Counted from the first letter of the stretch, positions 1-6,136 are shown. The stretch: DNA of 9,400 nt from CAZFIO01 sp964519585 (GCA_964519585.1 CAZFIO010000085.1:1-9400); one strand, 5' to 3'. The notes: generated by a model not told the origin, from the sequence alone. A program made the numbers and translations.

Positions 1-1
1 A

Positions 2-847
2 AGGCACCAAGATATGTTAAGTCTAGAGGAAAACTTTGAAATCATCAAGGCATTTCATGACTTGGGTATAAATAAAATACGATTTACTGGTGGGGAGCCA
101 CTGGTGAGAAAGGGCATCTCTGGCCTAATAGATAGGGTAAGTAAACTAGAAAATATGCAGGATATTTCTATGACCACAAATGGAATCCTACTTAAGGCTA
201 TGGGTCAGGAATTAAAAGAGGCAGGACTAAAAAGAGTTAATATTAGCCTGGATACCCTCAATAAGGACAAGTATTCCCAGATAACCAGGGGTGGGAATTT
301 AGATCATGTTTTGGCAGGAATAGAGGAAGCAAAAAGACTAGGCCTAAGTCCTATTAAGATTAATACAGTCCTTATAGGTGGTTTTAATCATGACGAAATC
401 CAAGATCTAGTTATTTTAACTAGGCAGGGCCTAGATGTAAGATTTATAGAACTAATGCCTATAGGCCAAGGAGCTAACTTTGCTGAGGACAACTTTATAT
501 CCAATAGGAAGATTTTAGATAGCATAAAAGACCTAGTTCCAGTGGCAGGGGAGGATATTTCATCACCAGCAAGATACTATAAACTGCCTGGCGCCAAGGG
601 AAAGGTGGGTCTAATCAACCCTATCTCTTGTAAGTTTTGCCAAAACTGCAATAGGCTAAGGCTTACAGCCACTGGTATGCTAAAACTTTGCCTACATTCC
701 AATAGGGAGATTGATTTAGGGACAGCTCTGAGGCAGGGTAAGGATCTTGGACAGATAATAAAATCAAGTGTCCTAACCAAGGAAGCAAACCATGAGCTAG
801 AATATAAAAAGTATATTGAAAGAAATATGAATGAAATAGGGGGGTAA
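2..847 (+). CDS. moaA: GTP 3',8-cyclase MoaA (5' end missing)
   Basis: MoaA is a radical-SAM enzyme that turns GTP into 3',8-cyclo-7,8-dihydro-GTP, the first step of molybdenum cofactor synthesis in the cytosol. The reading frame is open from base 2, so the start and the N-terminal CxxxCxxC cluster motif lie outside the window. Numbering from the Met at base 14, I see the SAM-contacting GGEP motif (26-29), the conserved RFIELMPIG stretch (143-151), and the C-terminal 4Fe-4S motif Cys209-x2-Cys212-x13-Cys226 with the NRLRLT signature between. An extra Cys206 precedes it. The protein ends in Gly-Gly, the tail that MoaA needs for activity, so the 3' end looks intact. The stop lies 2 bases before moaC, which indicates one operon. 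The family assignment is secure; only the upstream part is unseen. Confidence 0.96.
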   Translation, partial: RHQDMLSLEENFEIIKAFHDLGINKIRFTGGEPLVRKGISGLIDRVSKLENMQDISMTTNGILLKAMGQELKEAGLKRVNISLDTLNKDKYSQITRGGNLDHVLAGIEEAKRLGLSPIKINTVLIGGFNHDEIQDLVILTRQGLDVRFIELMPIGQGANFAEDNFISNRKILDSIKDLVPVAGEDISSPARYYKLPGAKGKVGLINPISCKFCQNCNRLRLTATGMLKLCLHSNREIDLGTALRQGKDLGQIIKSSVLTKEANHELEYKKYIERNMNEIGG

Positions 848-849
848 AT

Positions 850-1752
850 ATGGAATTTACTCATTTTAATGATAGTGGCAGGGCCCATATGGTCCAGGTG
901 GGGGACAAGGAAGATAGTAAAAGGGAGGCTATTGCCCAGGGGACAATCCTAATGAAGGGTCAAACCCTAGATAGAATCAAGGAAGGCCAAATAAAAAAGG
1001 GAGATGTACTTTCTGTTGCCCAAATTGCGGGGATTATGGGAGCCAAGAAAACCAGTGATTTAATCCCCATGTGCCACAATATATTTATTAGTGGAGCAGA
1101 TATTGAATTTAAATTCATAGATGAAGGTATAGAAGTCCAGGCTAGAGTTTCTAGCGAAGGGAAAACAGGTGTAGAAATGGAGGCCCTGACAGCTGTATCC
1201 ATAACCTGCCTAACCATATATGATATGTGCAAGGCTATAGATAAGGACATGGTTATAGCTGATATAAAATTGTTAAAGAAAAGCGGGGGCAAGTCAGGCA
1301 CCTATATAAGGAAATCAAAGAGGGGCAAGGTAATCTCTATAAATAAATCAGACATCAAGGGGGTAATCAAGGAGCCTATAGGAGAAGGGAACTTTATAGA
1401 AAACTTTGGGCTAGAAGGAGATGCCCATGGGGGTGACTGGCATAGGCAGGTTAGTCTACTGGCTATAGAATCCTTTGACAAGATGGAAAACCAGGGTATA
1501 GAGGGGCTAGTTCCAGGTGTCTTTGCTGAAAATATTACAACAGAGGGGATAGAGTTATTTTCCCTTCCAGTAGGTACAAGGTTTAAGATTGGGGAATCTA
1601 TCCAGGAATTAACCCAGATAGGGAAGAAGTGCCATACAGGATGTGCTATTTCCCAACAGGTAGGCAAGTGTGTCATGCCTAAAGAAGGAATCTTTACCAA
1701 GCTAATAAAGGGTGGCAGGGTAAAAGTTGGGGATAGCATAGAGGTGATTTAA
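850..1752 (+). CDS. moaC: MoaC-MOSC fusion: cyclic pyranopterin monophosphate synthase with C-terminal MOSC domain
   Basis: The N-terminal domain (about 1-157) is MoaC, which converts the MoaA product to cyclic pyranopterin monophosphate. It shows the IPMCH motif with His76, the VEMEALTA stretch with Glu109 and Glu111, and YDMCK with Asp125 and Lys128, matching the catalytic residues known from E. coli MoaC; Lys49 or Lys50 fits the other active-site lysine. From about residue 158 to 300 a MOSC domain follows, with HGGDWHRQVSLL (193-204) and cysteines at 261, 265 and 274. MOSC domains occur in Moco sulfurases and other Moco-linked proteins, and some are thought to carry sulfur on cysteine. A stand-alone MoaC has about 160 residues, so this is a true fusion in one uninterrupted frame. 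A strong AGGGGGG site (838-844) precedes the ATG. MoaC function is secure; the MOSC role is inferred. Confidence 0.95.
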   Translation: MEFTHFNDSGRAHMVQVGDKEDSKREAIAQGTILMKGQTLDRIKEGQIKKGDVLSVAQIAGIMGAKKTSDLIPMCHNIFISGADIEFKFIDEGIEVQARVSSEGKTGVEMEALTAVSITCLTIYDMCKAIDKDMVIADIKLLKKSGGKSGTYIRKSKRGKVISINKSDIKGVIKEPIGEGNFIENFGLEGDAHGGDWHRQVSLLAIESFDKMENQGIEGLVPGVFAENITTEGIELFSLPVGTRFKIGESIQELTQIGKKCHTGCAISQQVGKCVMPKEGIFTKLIKGGRVKVGDSIEVI

Positions 1753-2154
1753 GTGAGGATAGCAGAACTTACAATTAAGGATGAGAAGGGTAATCTCATA
1801 AGCTTGGACCAGGTGGAAGCAGTTCAGGGTCAAGGTATCAAGGGAGATAAAAATGCAAGGGGTGGATCTAGGCAGGTTTCCATCCTTTCTTTACATACAA
1901 AAAAGTCCCTAGAAAACCATAGGGACAAGGGGCTTTGTATCCCAAGATTTTATGCCAACCTAATTATAGATGGCCTAGATGAAGAAAAGATACATATAGG
2001 ACAAAAAATTCAACTAGGTGGAGCTATTCTTGAAATAAGCCAAATAGGAAAAGAATGTTTTGACAACTGCCCCATGGTTCAAGAAGGTGAAAGATGCCCA
2101 TTAGCAAGGAAGATAATCTTTGCTAAGGTTAGAAAATCAGGAAGGATTTTTTAG
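1753..2154 (+). CDS. Stand-alone MOSC domain protein
   Basis: A 133-residue protein consisting only of a MOSC domain. It resembles the MOSC half of the preceding gene: RGGSRQVSIL (36-45) aligns with that gene's HGGDWHRQVSLL, and Cys102-x3-Cys106-x8-Cys115 has exactly the same cysteine spacing. It ends at Gly-Arg-Ile-Phe, shorter than its neighbour, which continues with a VKVGDSIEVI end, so the last strand of the fold may be missing or different. The start is GTG directly after the moaC stop, with GAGGTGAT (1741-1748) as ribosome site inside the end of moaC, implying translational coupling. A role in Moco modification or in binding sulfur or selenium on cysteine is inferred from domain and context; the substrate cannot be read from the sequence. 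Confidence 0.85.
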   Translation: MRIAELTIKDEKGNLISLDQVEAVQGQGIKGDKNARGGSRQVSILSLHTKKSLENHRDKGLCIPRFYANLIIDGLDEEKIHIGQKIQLGGAILEISQIGKECFDNCPMVQEGERCPLARKIIFAKVRKSGRIF

Positions 2155-2173
2155 GACAGAGAGTGAAAACTGC

Positions 2174-2199
2174 AGGGGCTGACCTGTCTGTCAGCCCCT
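2174..2199. terminator. Stem-loop between convergent operons
   Basis: An inverted repeat GGGGCTGAC (2175-2183) and GTCAGCCCC (2190-2198) has a 6-base loop and one further A-T pair outside. It sits in the 48-base gap between the MOSC gene (+) and the LysR gene (-), so it probably ends transcription from both sides. The T-run after it is weak on both strands (TTGTCT to the right; a TTTT a few bases beyond the stem on the other strand), so the terminator call rests on stem strength and position. Confidence 0.7.
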
Positions 2200-2202
2200 T
2201 GT

Positions 2203-3120
2203 CTAAAATGAACAAAAATTCTCATCCCCAATGTTCATTATGAAGTCTTTAAAAGTCTCTACATTTGTCGGTAGGGTCATATACTTGGAATAGACAAAGT
2301 AGAATTTTCTTTTTAAGTTTAAACCTTTAATCTTACAGGCCTTAATTAGGCCTGCTTTTATTTCATTTCTTATAGATAATTCAGATACAAAGCTTACGCC
2401 CTGGCCTAGTTCAATCATCTTTTTAATCATTTGATTGGAATCTAAAATAGCCCTTATATTCAAATCATCAGGACTTATATTTAAGTCTGCAAGGGATGAT
2501 TCTATAAAAATCCTTGTGCCAGATCCTTCCTTCCTAAAGAGAAAATCCTGAGAAAATATGAAATCAATATTCAAGTCTTCACAAGCCAGTGAAGAATATC
2601 TATCTGTATTGGGAAGGGCAAGGACTAACTCATCTTCATAAAAGTGCATATATTCTAGAATTCGAGAAGGAATCTTTGCTCCTACTATTCCAAAAGTTAT
2701 ATTCCCATCAATAATATCTGTGATTATATCCCTTGAATTCTTCTGGCTAATGTTAAAGCTTATATTTGGATAGGCTTTTCTAAAATCCCTGATTATATAT
2801 GGAAGTATGTAGAGTGCTGGGATTGAGCTGGTGGAAACATCTATCATGCCCTGTATATTTTCCTGCTTATCTTTAATTTCAAATTTTGCCCTGTCTCTGA
2901 CATTGATTAATTCAAGAGCATATTTATAAAAGAGCTTTCCAGAATCAGTTAGGCTAATTGTTTTGCTAGTCCTATTTAGGAGGGTGGTATTTAGTTCTTT
3001 TTCCAGGGCCTGAATGTTGTTACTTATGGTTGGTTGAGTCAGGTATAAATCCTTGGCAGCCTTTGAAAAACTCTTATACTTAACCACTGATAAAAAACTT
3101 TCTATTTGATTGAATTCCAA
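2203..3120 (-). CDS. LysR-type transcriptional regulator, probably selenium/sulfur-metabolism associated
   Basis: A 305-residue LysR-type regulator of typical family length. The N-terminal winged helix-turn-helix is clear (about 1-60: FSKAAKDLYLTQPTISNNI, residues 18-36). The effector-binding region from about 90 onward contains IVGAKIPS, a LFRKEGSGTR segment typical of the CysB-like binding fold, and GQGVSFVSEL. The start is TTG (complement of 3118-3120), chosen because AAGGGAGGG (complement of 3127-3135) lies 6 bases upstream and the MEFNQIESF opening is standard for the family. It lies 18 bases after the desulfurase gene on the same strand, so the two are likely co-transcribed, and it probably controls the divergent promoters near 4396-4504. 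A LysR subfamily accompanies selenium metabolism genes in anaerobes, and context places this one there; the effector is unknown. Confidence 0.88.
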   Translation of the reverse strand: MEFNQIESFLSVVKYKSFSKAAKDLYLTQPTISNNIQALEKELNTTLLNRTSKTISLTDSGKLFYKYALELINVRDRAKFEIKDKQENIQGMIDVSTSSIPALYILPYIIRDFRKAYPNISFNISQKNSRDIITDIIDGNITFGIVGAKIPSRILEYMHFYEDELVLALPNTDRYSSLACEDLNIDFIFSQDFLFRKEGSGTRIFIESSLADLNISPDDLNIRAILDSNQMIKKMIELGQGVSFVSELSIRNEIKAGLIKACKIKGLNLKRKFYFVYSKYMTLPTNVETFKDFIMNIGDENFCSF

Positions 3121-3138
3121 AATAGACCCTCCCTTGTT

Positions 3139-4284
3139 TTATTTTTTAAGAATTTTACTTATGGAATCCAGAGTGTAATCTATCTCTTCCACAGTATTAA
3201 AGTGGCTTAAGGAAAACCTTACAGTCCCATAGGGAAAAGTCCCCAAGGTTTTGTGGGCAGATGGAGCACAATGCATGCCTGTCCTTGTCATTATACCATA
3301 TTCTTTATTTAATTCATGACCTATAATCCCATTATCCCCATCAATAAAATCTAGAGATACAACTGGGGTCCTTCCCTGGCTTGACCCTGGTCCAAGAATT
3401 CTAAGACCCTCCATATTTTTAAGGCCTTCTAGAAACCTATCTAATAAATAGACTTCTTTTTCCTTGATCTTTTTCAAACCATAGGATTTTATGTACTTAA
3501 GTGAAGCATTTAGGCCATAGATACCTGGGATGTTTGGTGTACCAGCTTCAAACTTATCCGGCATATAGTCCGGCTGGATTTCTTCATCAGACAAGCTACC
3601 AGTTCCACCCTGGATAAGGCTGTCCATTTCCTTAGCCAGCTGGTCTTTTATTAGGAAACCACCTATACCCTGGGGCCCTAAGAGACTTTTGTGACCTGTA
3701 AAGGCTAGGGCATCAGCATGTAGGGCTTCAAAGTCTAAATCAAGAAAACCTGCAGTTTGGGCAGCATCTATTATGAAATAGAGCTTATTTTCCTTACATA
3801 TTTGTCCAACCCTTTCCAAATCTAGAATAGTCCCTGAAACATTGGAGGCATGGAGCATGATTACTGCCCTAGTATTGGTCCTTATGGCTGGTTCAATATC
3901 ATCAGGATTAAGCTGGCCTAGGTTATTGCAGGCTATCCTAGTGTATTCTAGGCCCTTTATAGCATGTAGGGGCCTCATAAGTCCATTGTGTTCCATGGAG
4001 GAAACTATGACATGGTCTCCATCCCTTAGGAGTCCCTTGGTTAATACATTGATACTTTCTGTAATATTTTTTGTAAAGATTACATTTTCAGGCTTGTGAA
4101 AATTAAAGAGTTGGCAGAGAAGCTCCCTAGTCTCGTAGACTATATTTTCAGCCTCATAGGCCTTAGAATAGGCCCCACGACCTATACTAGCCCCTATATT
4201 TAAAATATAATCCGAAATAGCTTCAGCCACCCCTGGGGCCTTGGGAAAGGCAGTAGCCCCGTTGTCTAAATATATGTATCTCAT
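3139..4284 (-). CDS. Class V aminotransferase family cysteine desulfurase / selenocysteine lyase-like enzyme
   Basis: A 381-residue PLP enzyme of the NifS/SufS/CsdB fold. Visible landmarks are YLDNGATAFPKAP (5-17), SSMEHNG with His99, DAAQTAG (173-179) with Asp173 and Gln176 contacting PLP, GHKS with the Schiff-base Lys199, and RTGMHCAPSAH with Cys339, the position of the catalytic persulfide cysteine. It would take S from cysteine or Se from selenocysteine, giving a bound persulfide or perselenide. The sequence type matches the family described around Enterococcus EF2568 that keeps company with selenium and molybdenum hydroxylase genes (from memory). The frame stays open 26 codons further upstream, but I chose ATG 4284 because AGGAGGT (complement of 4291-4297) sits correctly before it and the fold starts there; the longer version would translate the tandem repeat. 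It is followed by the LysR gene. Confidence 0.92.
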   Translation of the reverse strand: MRYIYLDNGATAFPKAPGVAEAISDYILNIGASIGRGAYSKAYEAENIVYETRELLCQLFNFHKPENVIFTKNITESINVLTKGLLRDGDHVIVSSMEHNGLMRPLHAIKGLEYTRIACNNLGQLNPDDIEPAIRTNTRAVIMLHASNVSGTILDLERVGQICKENKLYFIIDAAQTAGFLDLDFEALHADALAFTGHKSLLGPQGIGGFLIKDQLAKEMDSLIQGGTGSLSDEEIQPDYMPDKFEAGTPNIPGIYGLNASLKYIKSYGLKKIKEKEVYLLDRFLEGLKNMEGLRILGPGSSQGRTPVVSLDFIDGDNGIIGHELNKEYGIMTRTGMHCAPSAHKTLGTFPYGTVRFSLSHFNTVEEIDYTLDSISKILKK

Positions 4285-4304
4285 TAAATAACCTCCTTTT
4301 AAAA

Positions 4305-4377
4305 CGATAGACAAGCAATAGTCAAGCGATAGCCAAGCATTAGTCAAACAATAGCCAAGCATTAGTCAAGCAATAGA
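4305..4377. repeat. 11-bp tandem repeat (6 full units plus a partial) in the desulfurase leader
   Basis: Six consecutive 11-base units begin at 4312, 4323, 4334, 4345, 4356 and 4367, with + strand consensus CAAGCAATAGT. A partial unit (CGATAGA, 4305-4311) precedes them. The units differ at 1-3 positions and alternate at the last base (T, C, T, C, T, A), hinting at a 22-bp higher period. The array lies between the predicted promoter and the ribosome site of the desulfurase gene, hence inside its 5' leader if that promoter is right. The last unit also pairs as AGCAAT (4369-4374) with ATTGCT (4380-4385). Confidence 0.93.
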
Positions 4378-4395
4378 CAATTGCTATTACCCCTT

Positions 4396-4424
4396 ATTAT
4401 ATATTTCCTCCACCTCATAAACAA
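4396..4424 (-). promoter_or_regulatory. Sigma-A type promoter for the desulfurase-lysR operon
   Basis: On the minus strand, TTGTTT (complement of 4419-4424) is followed after 17 bases by a perfect TATAAT (complement of 4396-4401). The start point would be near 4389, giving a leader of about 105 bases that contains the whole tandem repeat. The -10 box and spacing are strong; the -35 box matches only its first three bases. Confidence 0.65.
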
Positions 4425-4438
4425 CCCTTATTACTTTT

Positions 4439-4463
4439 ACTTATAGTTGGGCTCCAAAGAATA
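4439..4463. promoter_or_regulatory. Candidate LysR operator (imperfect palindrome)
   Basis: Between the two divergent promoters, TTGG (4447-4450) and CCAA (4454-4457) form a short dyad around GCT, with further scattered symmetric pairs outward (T-A, T-A, C-G). LysR-type proteins bind imperfect dyads of about this size between divergent genes. The assignment rests on position and partial symmetry only. Confidence 0.3.
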
Positions 4464-4475
4464 GGTATTAACTAT

Positions 4476-4504
4476 TTTACATTAAAAAATTTGATTGTTA
4501 AAAT
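4476..4504 (+). promoter_or_regulatory. Sigma-A type promoter for the yedE operon
   Basis: TTTACA (4476-4481, five of six matches to TTGACA) and TAAAAT (4499-4504, five of six to TATAAT) are 17 bases apart. Transcription would start near 4511, leaving a leader of about 25 bases before the ATG at 4536. It faces away from the desulfurase promoter. Confidence 0.65.
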
Positions 4505-4535
4505 ATTGTTGAAGATAAATTTAGGAGGAATGGAA

Positions 4536-5606
4536 ATGAAAGGTAAAAGGGGAATTATAATTACAGGAGGAATAGTTGGACTTATATCCGTTGTTCTGGT
4601 CTACCTAGGGAATCCTGGCAATATGGGTTTTTGTATAGCTTGCTTCTTAAGGGATATAGCAGGTGGTATAGGCTTACATAGGGCAGAAGTTGTCCAATAC
4701 ATAAGACCAGAAGTAATTGGGTTAGTTTTAGGTGCCATGCTAATAGCAATTAAAAACAAGGAATTTGAAGCTAGGGGTGGGTCCTCACCTTTTATAAGAT
4801 TTGTTTTAGGAATTGTTGTTATGATAGGGGCACTTATATTCTTAGGTTGTCCCTTAAGAATGGTACTTAGGTTGGCAGGTGGAGATCTAAATGCAATTTT
4901 CGGTATATTAGGTTTTGTATTTGGTATATTTATAGGTGTCAAATTCCTAGATAAGGGTTTCTCCTTAAAAAGAAATTACAAGATGACAAAAATAGAAGCG
5001 TATCTCTTTCCAGCTATGAATATAGGTTTTCTAGCACTCTTGGTCCTAGCACCAGCCTTTATTTTCTTTAGCGAAGGTGGACCAGGTTCCATGAGAGCAC
5101 CTATAGCTATAGCATTGGCGGCAGGCCTTATAGTAGGTGGGCTTAGCCAAAGAAGCAGACTATGTATGGTAGGTGGAACCAGAGATATGATTCTTTTTGG
5201 AGACAATTATTTATTACTAGGTTTTCTTTCAATTATAGTATTTGGATTTATAGGCAATCTTGCCTTTGGATTTTTAAATATTGGATTTTTAGACCAACCT
5301 ATAGCTCATACAGATGGACTTTGGAACTTTCTTGGTATGGCTATAGTAGGTTGGGGTTCAGTACTTTTAGGTGGATGTCCACTTAGGCAATTAATTTTGT
5401 CAGGAGAGGGAAATGCAGACTCAGTGGTATCTATTATGGGTATGTTTGCAGGTGCAGCCTTAGCCCATAACTTTGGCCTAGCATCAAGTGGAGCAGGGGT
5501 AACTGTAAATGGTAAGATAGCAGCAGCTATATGTTTTGCAGTTTTAGGAATTGTATCCTTTGCCAATTCAAAAGGCCTAGTAGGTGCAAAAACAAGTAAT
5601 TCTTAA
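4536..5606 (+). CDS. yedE: YedE-family membrane transporter (putative selenium/sulfur compound transporter)
   Basis: A 356-residue integral membrane protein of the YeeE/YedE family with about nine or ten hydrophobic segments. It shows the family's internal duplication: LGCPLRM with Cys105 followed by LAGGDLNA, and later GGCPLRQ with Cys281 followed by SGEGNADS. Other conserved cysteines are FCIACFLRD (Cys33, Cys36) and SRLCMVGGTRD (Cys210). Family members move thiosulfate or related sulfur species, with pore cysteines contacting the substrate; the YedE branch next to yedF is annotated as a putative selenium transporter. ATG 4536 was preferred because AGGAGG (4523-4528) is 7 bases upstream; ATG 4530 is too close to that site and ATG 4491 has no ribosome site and would fall upstream of the predicted start point. 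It is first in a three-gene operon. Family is secure, substrate is inferred. Confidence 0.92.
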   Translation: MKGKRGIIITGGIVGLISVVLVYLGNPGNMGFCIACFLRDIAGGIGLHRAEVVQYIRPEVIGLVLGAMLIAIKNKEFEARGGSSPFIRFVLGIVVMIGALIFLGCPLRMVLRLAGGDLNAIFGILGFVFGIFIGVKFLDKGFSLKRNYKMTKIEAYLFPAMNIGFLALLVLAPAFIFFSEGGPGSMRAPIAIALAAGLIVGGLSQRSRLCMVGGTRDMILFGDNYLLLGFLSIIVFGFIGNLAFGFLNIGFLDQPIAHTDGLWNFLGMAIVGWGSVLLGGCPLRQLILSGEGNADSVVSIMGMFAGAALAHNFGLASSGAGVTVNGKIAAAICFAVLGIVSFANSKGLVGAKTSNS

Positions 5607-5626
5607 AATGAATAGGGGGGGATGAG

Positions 5627-5833
5627 ATGAAGAAAATAGATACATCTGGTATGGGTTGTCCCCAACCAGTACTTATGACTAAGAAGGCTATAGAAGAAAG
5701 TCCTGAGGGAGTAGAAGTAATCGTAGACAACAATGTAGCTAAGGGAAATGTAGAAAGATTTTTAAATTCTTCTGGTTATAAATTGAAGATCAGGGAAGAG
5801 GATGATATTTTCATAATTGAGGCGGAAAAATAG
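5627..5833 (+). CDS. yedF: TusA/YedF-like sulfur (selenium) carrier protein
   Basis: A 68-residue TusA-fold protein. The defining CPQP motif has the active Cys11, which in TusA carries a persulfide handed over by a cysteine desulfurase. The rest (VEVIVDNNVAKGNVERFL, then SGYKLKI and a short C-terminal strand) follows the normal fold and length of a TusA domain. Selenium-associated YedF proteins are often about 200 residues, with a second DsrE-like domain after the TusA part; that second domain is absent here. AGGGGGGG (5614-5621) precedes ATG 5627; an ATG at 5622 is in another frame and stops at once. It is 20 bases behind yedE and 2 bases before the DUF3343 gene. A role as acceptor of S or Se in the cytosol is inferred. 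Confidence 0.9.
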   Translation: MKKIDTSGMGCPQPVLMTKKAIEESPEGVEVIVDNNVAKGNVERFLNSSGYKLKIREEDDIFIIEAEK

Positions 5834-5835
5834 TT

Positions 5836-6069
5836 ATGGATTATATGGTGCTATTTTTCACACATTCAGGGGCTATTAAGTTTGACAGAAAGTGTAAGAA
5901 AAATAAGATAGAATGTGAATTAATGCCAGTACCCAGGGAACTCAGCTCCAACTGTAGTGTAAGCGCAAAAATCACTTACCATGATATTGATGATCTAATA
6001 GATGATGAAGTAGAGAAGGTGTTTTTACTGGAAGGGGATGGAAGCAAGCTGATTTATGATAGTGAATAA
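5836..6069 (+). CDS. DUF3343 small protein, putative Se/S carrier
   Basis: A 77-residue protein of the DUF3343 family, which is described as a putative selenium/sulfur carrier and often neighbours yedE and yedF in anaerobes. It opens with MDYMVLFFTHSGAIKFD, typical of the family, and has the conserved PVPRELSSNC segment with Cys40; Cys20 and Cys27 are further possible ligands. No membrane segment or signal peptide is seen, so it is probably cytosolic. It starts 2 bases after yedF; the ribosome site is poor (GGCGGA at 5821-5826 inside the yedF end), suggesting translational coupling. A stem-loop follows 15 bases after the stop. The family call is fairly firm; biochemical function is not established. 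Confidence 0.85.
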   Translation: MDYMVLFFTHSGAIKFDRKCKKNKIECELMPVPRELSSNCSVSAKITYHDIDDLIDDEVEKVFLLEGDGSKLIYDSE

Positions 6070-6079
6070 AGGATTTTGA

Positions 6080-6131
6080 AACATGGGGACAGTTTCTTGT
6101 GTTAATTAACACAAGAAACTGTCCCCGTGTT
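6080..6131. repeat. 42-bp perfect palindrome, REP-like dispersed element and possible terminator
   Basis: Bases 6085-6126 are a perfect palindrome with arms beginning GGGGACAGTTTC and meeting at TTAATTAA. One T-G wobble and four more pairs extend the stem to 6080-6131, about 26 pairs in all. It lies 15 bases after the DUF3343 stop and just before the promoter of the next operon. The arm resembles GGGGACGGTTCT-type palindromic repeats that I recall between genes of clostridia and related bacteria and that are tied to REP-associated (TnpA-like) transposases. A loose T-rich stretch follows (6131-6143), so it may also stop transcription of the yedE operon. Confidence 0.8.
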
Positions 6132-6136
6132 AATTA

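Noticed and set aside
3045..3070. TTGGCAG-type sequence resembling half of a sigma-54 promoter.
   Set aside because: It lies within the LysR coding region, lacks a proper TTGC partner at the right distance and is not upstream of any gene.
3842..4099. Plus-strand open frame of 85 codons inside the desulfurase gene.
   Set aside because: It is antisense to a well-conserved enzyme, has no ribosome site and no recognisable family.
4299..4340. Possible 13-codon upstream ORF (minus strand) ending next to the desulfurase ribosome site.
   Set aside because: It has no ribosome site, and ATG arises simply from the repeat unit; could be a leader peptide, but nothing beyond position supports it.
4285..4362. 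Longer desulfurase reading frame with 26 extra N-terminal residues.
   Set aside because: The extra part is translated tandem repeat, lacks a ribosome site and precedes a strong AGGAGGT site at the chosen ATG; the family fold starts at MRYIYLDNG.
4305..4388. CRISPR-like array or iterons of an origin.
   Set aside because: Units are contiguous 11-mers with no spacers, there are no cas or replication genes nearby, and the array lies in a gene leader.
4425..4535. Riboswitch (for example a Moco or SAM type) before yedE.
   Set aside because: The predicted leader is only about 25 bases and no extended pairing or known motif is visible.
4601..5566. Several minus-strand open frames and one plus-strand frame inside yedE.
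   Set aside because: They are shadows of a low-complexity membrane protein gene; none has a plausible ribosome site or family.
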